From Larus michahellis (taxonomy: Eukaryota; Chordata; Aves; Charadriiformes; Laridae): a stretch of DNA of 64,000 bases. This document shows positions 37,201 to 45,800 of this stretch, in pieces. Within the stretch, counting starts at the first letter, position 1; every line of letters starts with the position of its first letter. A program made the position numbers and the translations under genes. Location: the NCBI RefSeq assembly GCF_964199755.1, contig NC_133901.1, positions 27,368,397-27,432,396 on the forward strand, in the 5' to 3' direction. The notes under the pieces were generated by a model. The model was not told the DNA's origin, did not search any database, and saw nothing but the letters and a program-made list of their open reading frames with translations.

Positions 37201-39840
37201 TGGTAGGGGGATGTCAGCTCTCGTAATTCCTTTCAGGTATAGGATGCTTCTGCAGCCCCCCTACAGCCAGCAGTGTTCCCCTTTCCTCCCTGCTTTCCAC
37301 AACAGAACCCACTTTCTAAGGGAGATTTTTTTTGGAGAGAAGATACAAATGTGCAATTAAGCGGCAGAGGAGGATGTGTTAATGCTCTTGTTGTACTGAC
37401 AGAGAATGTACTTTGGATATGTCTTCCAGATATGAGAGGCTTTATGACATCTCATGGACAGCCAGACCAGCCAAGATCAGCTCGATATGTCTTAAAAGAC
37501 TATGTTAGTGTAAGTGCTTTCCTACATCTGGGTTTTCTTTCCTGACAGGAGGTGAATTGAAGGTTTCACTGGAGCAGGAAGGAGGACAATAAAATGAATT
37601 CTATTTCTCTGGATAAAATCAGCATATATTAAAATACTCTAAATTGGGTTATTTTTATGTTTTAAAGGAATAAATGAAATTTCTCCTGCTGCTGATTCTG
37701 AAAAAGATGATTGCTTAAAAATAAGGTGCTAGCTAAACGAATTATCGTTTCTTTAAAACATGCAGCAGATATTCAGGAAACAAACCCATTTTCTATAGTT
37801 GGATCAGTATTTGGTGCTAAGGACTGCCGTTAAGAGCGTTGTAATGCTGCGTGCTTCTACAGCACTGCTCTGCAACTTATTATTGAGCGTTTCTTAATTG
37901 GATCCTCCAGTACTCCTGAGAGTTTTGCACTGTATTGTTTGCAGCTGGAAATGGTGCTTTGAAGTAGAGGTAGAATGGTGGTTTAAAATCAAGCCAGTTG
38001 TTGCCTGGGAGGAGAAATCGAGTGTACTAATAGTTATTCTGCCAGCGTGAGCCCCTGGGGCCCTTCTTCAGCTTTGCAGTTGTTTTCTTTCCTCTCTGTG
38101 TGTCTCTCCAAGGTTTTTTTTTTGGTAAAAACTGTATCCCATTGCTTTCGCAGGGGAAGCTGTTATATTGCCATCCGCCTCCTGGCATTGACCCAAATGA
38201 TTTTCAGCACCAGCATCAAAGGTGCCCAGAGAGCAGAACTATGCAGGCCGGTGGACAGGTGAAGCCTGAGAAGAATACCAAAGCAAAACAAATTGAAAAT
38301 GTGGTAGACAAAACATTCTTCCACCAGGTAAGTTCTGGAGGAGATTTATTCTAGGAGTTTTTACAGCAGCACTGGTGTGTCATAGTTACCGGAAAAAAGA
38401 GCTTTGAAGATGGAGGGGTGCTGGGTTGCATTAATGGTGTTAGATGCCATTGGCATCTGCACGTAATTTCTACCCAAGAGTGCTCTGTTCCTTTTATTAT
38501 CTTCTAAATTGCTGGGAGTGTCCTAGGTGACTGAAAGATGGCTAATGAGGTACGCATGGTTGATTTTTAAAAGGTCAGCGGGGTGACCCTCAGCGTTATG
38601 GGCCTAACATCAATCTTGAGCAAACAGGAGAGGGAAGAAAGACAAGGAAGGAGGCTCTTTTGGACTAACAGATCCTGCAAACTAACTTTCCTTTCTTGAA
38701 GTGATGCGTTTAGGGGTCATGATAAGCTTCTTTAAGACAATTGATTTAGTACTACTTGGTTGTTTTGGCTCAGAACCTGAAATCAGATGAAAAGCATGCA
38801 AATTGATTTAAAATCTAATTGAGAAATGTCAAAATGAAGTGGAAAATGGGAATTTTTCTTAACTTGTATGCTTCTGGTTAGATCCTACAGGACCTTTTTA
38901 GTCCCTACACTACTGAAATAATTTATTAGTAACTCATAATGAAATGTCAAATCTGTAACTGATGAAGTCTGCACACGTGACAAAGACCAGAACAAGGTGT
39001 TCAGCAGTGAAGAGGATGGGTCATAGATGGTTTGATCCATTCTGCTTGGTTAGCTGGATATGGACAGTATTTGTTTCAGCACAGCTAAAGATAATTATGC
39101 ATTTTGAAAACAAGAACTTGGGCTCTTCTCAAAAAATCAGTGAGCTGTTTTGGAAAACTACGACCTGAAAAGAATTTTTGGGATTACCAGACTCTTCCTC
39201 TGGCTGCCCAAAGTGCTGGCACGAGCTGAGTCCCGGCAGTGCTACCCACGCTCCAGACTTAGCAAGTTATTTTAGTCTCTGGCTTTCACAGACACCAGAT
39301 TTATTTGCAAAGACAATTTGTTGTGTGCAAAGCAGAGACTGTGAGAATGAATCCTAGCGCCGTAGCTAATGTCTGGCGGAGCTCAGTGTCTCGTCTGTGC
39401 CTCTGCTTGCAGTGGCAGACCTGGTGCGGTGAGGCGTGGCTGCAGACACCACTGGAGCGTGCTGGCAGGCTTTGTCTCAGCTCTGTGGCCTGACCTTTCC
39501 TGCAGCTCTGGAGCTGGGGGCTGAGCAGGTCTTGATGGGTTTGAGCTTGCCTGTGTCTGGCTTTATTGACATATCACGGTTCCTTGTTAAATATCTTCTT
39601 ATGGGTCTCTCTCCTTGTGGTGACTCTCTCGTCTCATGGTGACTATGTCTCCTCTTCCAGGAGAACGTTCGTGCCCTGATGAAAGGGGTCCGGGCTGCAA
39701 TGGGATACCGGCCCGGCAGCGGTCTTGTGCCTGTGACTACCTCCAATCCTGGCAATGTGGTAAGAAAGCCTTGGAAAAAACACGGAAACAGGAACAGGAA
39801 GGAGAAAATTCGCAGGATCACTAAGCACCTGGAGGCTTAG
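28265..39840 (+). CDS. LSG1: LSG1, circularly permuted GTPase of 60S ribosome maturation (14 exons)
   Basis: CDS exons: 28265-28345, 28426-28543, 28800-28920, 29408-29494, 30313-30399, 32502-32562, 33292-33468, 34559-34987, 35294-35395, 36204-36347, 36656-36779, 37430-37509, 38154-38327, 39661-39840. They sum to 1,965 nt, or 654 residues plus TAG (human about 658). All phases join cleanly. The GTPase motifs are in permuted order: G4 NKAD (203-206), G5 SAL (231-233), G1 GYPNVGKSS (389-397), G2 Thr 417 in TPGRTKHFQ, and G3 DCPGL (433-437). An acidic, poorly conserved insert (about 245-335) separates G5 from G1. The tail is Lys/Arg-rich. Known family role: cytoplasmic release of the export adaptor NMD3 from pre-60S subunits. 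All introns are GT-AG except intron 10, which is AT-AC. The start has G at -3 and +4. I saw no AATAAA in the 1.7 kb after the stop. Confidence 0.97.
28346..28425 (+). other. LSG1: LSG1 intron 1, 80 nt, with G-rich tract
   Basis: A very short intron (GTAGGG to GGCAG). Its first 50 nt are almost entirely G runs separated by one to three bases, a pattern capable of forming a G-quadruplex in the nascent RNA. The flanking exon junction (Trp 27 to Leu 28) matches the family. Confidence 0.85.
35507..35941 (-). other. unrecognised protein-like antisense frame inside LSG1 intron 9
   Basis: A 144-codon open frame on the minus strand begins MGEKKALQKPLTVSDLLKQV. Its amino-acid composition is more protein-like than the GC-driven frames elsewhere. 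A second protein-like stretch lies just upstream in another frame (about 35,990-36,090), ended by a stop. A T-rich plus-strand tract at 35,417-35,441 would read on the minus strand as an A-rich tail containing AATAAA. This could be a decayed retrocopy, but I cannot name a parent gene and chance is possible. Confidence 0.2.
36348..36655 (+). other. LSG1: LSG1 intron 10: U12-type AT-AC intron
   Basis: The coding match to the family ends at ...DHVPPISL (36,347) and resumes at VCQHIPRNILEATYG (36,656). No GT-AG pair gives that junction. The intron instead begins ATATCCTTT (36,348-36,356), the exact minor-spliceosome AT-AC donor consensus. It ends CTTAC, with a branch-site-like TTCCTTCAC at 36,639-36,647 (consensus TTCCTTRAC). 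The presumed branch A at 36,646 is 9 nt from the acceptor. Length is 308 nt and phase is 0. Confidence 0.92.
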
Positions 39841-42801
39841 CTGTGGCAGCGGTATCTGGCCTTTCCAGGGCAGAGACTGCATTGTTCTGCAGGCCTGAAC
39901 TGAGCAGGGGAGGAAAAAAAGGATAAGTGAGCATCGCTAGCTCACCTGGGAGCTCTGTACGATGGATTGGCCTGTGCAGGGGATAAGCGTGGGCTCTGAT
40001 AGTTGGAGCTCGTCCCTTCTGAGAACAAAAGAGACCTGTCCATTCGTGTTATCTGGAAGCCAGCCCAGCCGTTTGACTGCTGCTGAAACATCCTTTCAAT
40101 GGGAGCAGATGGAGCCATGCGGGAATGTTTTGTTTTGTTTTTTTTTTTTTTTCCTCCTATAAAGGATGTGTTTTATAGCTGTTGGGATCAAAGCAGCCCT
40201 GTAAAACTGACTAAAATCTTTAAACAGTTGAATCTCAATGAGTGATGTTTGTTACATTTTGAGACAGTATTGCTCATCTTTTTTTTTTTTTTAAAAACAA
40301 ACTTGTTTGTTGGTTTGACAGAACACTTTAGTGTGTTGAAAAATTACATGAAAGGATCTTTATTTTGCCCTCTTTCTTTCCCTGCTGTACCAGCCCTATT
40401 CTGTAGAATTGGTACTGAAACCACTCATCTTCCCAGCCTAAACCAGAGCAGAGGAAGGAAAGCCACACCGTGCAAGGAAAACGCTGCTTTTATGTCCTTC
40501 GCACTGAGCTGGTATCAGTTATTTTTCTGTGTGACCTCCCATTGGTAATTTAAAACATTAGCTCTATGTGACTGGCCAAATATCTGGTGCTAATTTGTGC
40601 TTAAATATACTTGAGATTTTACTTCCTATGTGGTGTCATGTTCTCTCTCAGTGACCTTGTAGGCATTGGCCTAGTTGCAGAAGTGTCATAATAGCAGATT
40701 TGAATGAGTACATTAGTATTTGATGGTAAAAAGACTGGTAAAAATCTGGGGTCAGATTTAAGTGAGATTGACTCCTTGCTCACCCTGCAGAAAAAGTGTT
40801 TGTGCACTTGGTCAGTGCTCTTCATTCCTAATCTATCACAGGGAGTAATGATAGGACTGGAAAGGCTCACAAAGACAAAATGTGCTTTGTTTTTCGGTGA
40901 AGGTGGTGTTTTTAGGTGGTGAAGCAGAGTAGCAGATGATGCGGGTCTCTGATACTAAAAAAGGGATTGCTGTCCTGTAATTTTGTACTTCCCAGCACTT
41001 AACTATGGATGGAGAGATGAAAGCAACTGCTAAGTAAAGCCACAGCAGATGTGGGGCATGCAACCAAGCTAGTTCTGGCTTTGTGACTCTCTGCTTGTCC
41101 TGTCCAGCCAATTTGCATCGTGTATGCAGAGGGTCCCCTGGCAGCAGAGCTCTCGCCTCGGCTCCTGCTTCCCTTGGAGTCCTTGCTCGCAAGTTCTTAA
41201 TTACATCACTGGAGGGAAGGTATTTCCCTGCCACCTGTAAAACTAAAGCATAATTACACTGAATGAATATGATCGGTGGTATTTTAAGTCAGTGTACCGA
41301 ATCTCTCAATTCTCGAGAGACTATTTGATCTGATTCTCTTGGAGAAGATGATTTTTGCCTCTTCTTCCTGAAGAGGCTGTGCCCTAGCCAAATCCATCTC
41401 TGAGCAGGTTTTCCCACCCTCTTTGGAGGGATGGTTTCTGCTTTTGTCCCTTATAATACTTTAGGGACCTGATTACTCAGAAACCCATTTCTTTTTGTCC
41501 TGTCTTGTGTGAAGCTACTATCTGTCAAACTGAAGTTGGGGGTATACTTTACTGAAGAATACTAAAATATTTTTTTGTATTCTATGTCTCTCCTTTCAAA
41601 GCATTTTGAATTCTTCGTTCTTGTTGCACGTACCCGAGTTTTCTTTTGCATTCTCAGCCCTTTCATGCCAACTGGGTCTCCGTGACCCTTCTTGCTGGAC
41701 AGGCTGTGTCCTGGTGCAGACCCTTCCAAACCTAGTCAATGACAGCAATCCCCAGAGCCTGGGGCTTGGGACAACTCTGCTTGTTGCTCACAGAAACCTT
41801 TGGCCACAAGACCTGCCAAACCACTTGCAGTGTTTGCGTGAATGGATGGACGGTAATGTAAATATGACGAAGCAAGTAATGTTTGCTCAGGTTTGATAAA
41901 TGCAAAATGCTCCTTGGCTGTGCTAAAGGACTCTTGCCTTGATAGAAGAAGGACCGTAAACGAGAGCTGTGGAACCAAAGGCTTGTTAATATTTTATGCT
42001 GCTATTGAGCAGTGGGCAAACTGGGTGATAGGGGAGGACCGTGGTTAAATTAATGCTTTCCTGTGGTGGTTTGGTCTGTTGCTGAACTGCATCCACCCTG
42101 CCCTACCCTGGCTGGGGAATGCTGGCAGGGCTGTTGACGGCTCCGTACAGCGCACAGGAGCAGCTGGCAGGCGTGGGACAACGCAGGGACTGCGTCGCTG
42201 GTGGAGCGGGCACAAAGGAGACCTTGTGCTCTGCCTCGGCCACCTGCTGAATGAGCCCCTCTCGGTTGCTCCCGTCGCCTTCCGCGGAAGGCAACTTTCC
42301 ATTTCTGAGTGCTGTTCTCTTAAAGTGCCTTGTGCGTGTAGAGGGAGCGTGTGGGCTCTGACCGGCTCCAGTCTGTTCCTTGGGATCCGCAGCACTTTCC
42401 GCACCCCAGTGGTCTGCTTCCCCTTTTAGGGGGCTTTGCTTTATAATGCCAGCGGTTCATTTTCCTGGCTAGTGATGTTGCCTGCTGCACTGATACCTGC
42501 AGCAGAAACGCAGAGCTGATTTGGGAATATGGTTTGAACGTGAACTTCCCTTTTACCATATCTTGCACTTGGAGTATGAAATACAATTCTCCCTGCAGAG
42601 CAGGAGCTGGAGCTGCCAGGTCTCTTCTGCCGAGTTTAGGGAGCTGTATTCCAGCTGGGAGTCTGCTCCCAGCAGTGTGCGGTGCTTTCTACCCCTGGGG
42701 AGCTGCTGGGTGCTGTACCGTGGGCGGAGGTGGTGCTGGGTGCCGCACCTGTGGGGTGGGTGGTGGCACTCCCTGCCCAGGGACGCTCAGAGCCAGCCAT
42801 A
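39841..42801 (+). other. LSG1 3'UTR and LSG1-TMEM44 intergenic region
   Basis: This contains the LSG1 3'UTR, whose end is uncertain. There is no AATAAA; the best nearby variants are TATAAA at 40,158-40,163, followed by a GU-rich stretch, and AGTAAA near 41,033. Long T runs occur at about 40,138-40,152 and 40,280-40,292. A GC/CpG-richer block at about 42,080-42,330 and the sequence up to 42,800 should contain the TMEM44 promoter and 5'UTR, but no TATA box is evident. No other gene is seen. Confidence 0.5.
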
Positions 42802-45800
42802 ATGGGGACACCAGCCACAGGCCACAGTGGCTCTGCTGCCTGGCCAGCAGCATGCCTGGCCGGGGAGCCGGGCTGTGTGTCCTGGGGGCTCTGGATGCTG
42901 GCCGTGCTGTGCTGGATCACTGCCCGCTCCCTGTAACTCCCCGGGGCTGGGCTGCGGGAGGCTGTGGGGCTGCTCTGCTCCGACATCCCGCGGTGCCCGG
43001 TGTGGCTAGAGCAGCCTGTCCCTCTGCCCTAGGCTGTCCTGCGGGTGCCCAGGGCAGGGCCGGCGGCAGGCATCCGTCCTCTGCCTCCTGTACAGCTTCC
43101 TGGGCCACGTCTGCAACGCGATCGGAGCGCTGCTGGCCAGCCAGCTCGGCATCCAGGTGGGAAAGGCTACCTGCGGTAGGGGGGGACTGGAGGTGTGCTG
43201 CTCTGTTGCCCTGGAGTGCTGGGCCCTGGAGGGGGAGGATTTTCACAGCCTGGCTTAAGACAGCGCGGCAAATACAGCCCCTCGCCTGGGGGGCTGTGGG
43301 CTGCTGCCAGAGGTTCTGCGTTTCAGGGAGGTTCAGCTGTTGTGTCTCTCCCCAGGTCCTCACAGGTGCCTACATGGCCATGGCCGACATCATCCGCTTC
43401 CTGCTCACCCTCTTTCCCCCATGCCCGCCTCAGTCCCAGAAGACAGCAGGTTTGGGCTGGGATATCCCTCCTTGCCATCGGCACGGGTTGGCAGCAGCCT
43501 GCTCTGAGCCGAGGGCATCAGGAGCACCGCGTGCCCCTGGGTGGGCAGCCTGGCACAGGCACCGTGGGGACAGTGGCACCTGGGGTAGCAGCGTGGCACC
43601 CTGGGCAAACAGAGGGTGGCTTGGTGGCCGCCGGGATGGGTGAGGAGTAGGGTGGGGGCCCCAGCACTGCCCACGAGGGTGGGATGGGACAAAACCTGTT
43701 CCTGAAAGTGACCACGTGTCCCACACAGGTCCACCCCGCCGGTGGAGGAGGAGGAGGCGGCGGCAGATGCTGCGGGATGGTCTGCTTGCCCTTGCCCTGC
43801 CCCTGTCCGTGGGTGCTGGCAGGTTTCTGTGGGTCCCCAGCTCCCGGTCCTCCCTGGAGCGGCTGGAGGGAGCCCGGCGGAGGCTGCTCGGGGTGGTGTT
43901 GGAGGTGAGCTGCCCTCTCCTCGTCCCCCCAGGGCTGGGTGGGCAGCAGGCAGGGCACAGGCAGCTGCTGGGCTCTGAGCACCGGCAGGTTCAGTTCTGT
44001 TGCGTTTTCCCCTTTACCAGCCCTGGCACTGCCCAAACTGGTATCTCGGCTTCCCGGGGCTTTGTGTCCCTGGGGTGCCCAAGGCCGGTCCTGTTCCCCA
44101 GGACACACCCAGCCCCTGCACGCCTGGGGCTGGGGTCAGGAGAGGCAGCCCCCCCACACCGTGGCAGTTCTGGTCAGGGTGATGTCCCTGGGATCACCAG
44201 GGGACCTGGAGCAGCTGGCGGGGGCGGTGGGGACAGGGCTCCTGTCGGGAGGTATGCACTGAGCTCTCTCTAGACCCCTTCTCTGGGCAGGCTGTGATGG
44301 AGGTGTTCCCCTGCTTCCCCTGTTCTTCTTCCTTTAGGACAACAAGGAAGTGCTGGGCTTTGTCCTGGGGCTGCTCTCTGCCCTCATTGCCCTCACGGCC
44401 AGGATCTCTGCACTCTCCAGAGCAGTAAGTGTCTGCCTGGCACGGCTGCCCTTATGCCCCCGAGTCCCAGGCAGGGCTTCCCAGCCATGCTGGTGACTCC
44501 TGCATCCCATTGCAAAAGCTCTGGGGGGGATGCCGGGTGCCCCTCCCAGCTGTTTAGTCCTCGGGTCAGCTGCAGGGTTCGGCACAGCTGCCCCATACCC
44601 AGCGGGGTGCAGGGTCCCTGTGCCGGCTGCGACGGTGTCCCTGGCTGGGGACAGGGTCTGTGGCTCCAAAGCAGGCTCTGGGTGGCTTAGTGCAGGGCAA
44701 AGCCATGGCCATGGAGGCGGCTGTGGGCCACCCTGTGCTCGGCCACAGCCGGCGTCCTCTACGCGGCAGCGATTGTCACCCACGCCTGGCAGCCTGCGCA
44801 TGTCCTGAGGGCCCTGCCCTGGCTCCTTGTCGCCCTGGGGTCAGCTGCGCTGGACGTGGCTGTATCCTTTCCCAGCTCTGCTCTCAGCTGGGAGGTGGAT
44901 GGGGCTCCTCTCCTGGTCCAGGTGCCCAGGCTGTGGGACGGGTGTGGGGAGGGGGCTGCACTGTTACTCCAGAAATACCCTTAACGGGGGCTCAGCTCCT
45001 GTTCATCGCCTGCACCGCCAAGAGCCAGACGAGCCAGCGTCTTGTACCAGAGGTCCCCGATGCTTGGGCCCCCCTGGCTGGGGAGGCAAAAGAAGATGAT
45101 GGAGAAGCAGAAGAGGAGGAGGTTTATTTTTTTTTTCCTCCCTCTCTGATTGAAGGGCAGGAAGGAGAGCTGCCCTGCTCAGCAGCATTACTGCTCTGCC
45201 TCCCCAGGGGAGGGTGGGGGGATGGTGGGGGCTGGGGGCCCACAGAGAAGGCATGTGGAGGGTCAGCATGCTGCAGGGCATGGCTGATGCTGGGAACATC
45301 ACCCTCACCACAGGACCACATGTATTTTCCTACTATGCTGACTGGGGAGCAGCTTGGCACTGGTGTGCAGCTCCTGGATGCTCCCCTGGCCCCGGTGGCT
45401 GCTGCAAGGGGGGGAGGTTGGTGGGGGTCCCTCATCACCTTACTCCCTCTGGGAGGTGGGGAGGGCCTGGCTGCAGGATCCAGACGTGTCAGCTCAGCAC
45501 CATCCTGCACCCACCCAGGTCCCCAGTTCTTGGTGTGGCTGGAGCGACGCTACTGTTGGATGGGGACAGGTGCTGTGCCCCTTGGTGCAGGCGCAGCTTT
45601 CCTGGTTGTAGCCGATGTGGCTCATTCTCCTTTGCAGGCTGCAAACTGGGTCCCGCTTCACGTGTTTCCAAAACCCAGGACTGGGCCCAGGATGGTGGCC
45701 ACCAGCCACTCCTTAGACCTGATGATCAGGCTGGTGCAGCAGGTGAGAGGCTGCCGGGGGCCCGGTGCAGCCCCTGGGGCTGGGGCAGGGTCCGGGGGTG

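Noticed and set aside
42534-43643. 369-codon plus-strand frame across the start of TMEM44
   Set aside because: It reads TMEM44 exons 1 and 2 out of frame. The correct frame with helix-forming residues and matching splice phases starts at 42,802.
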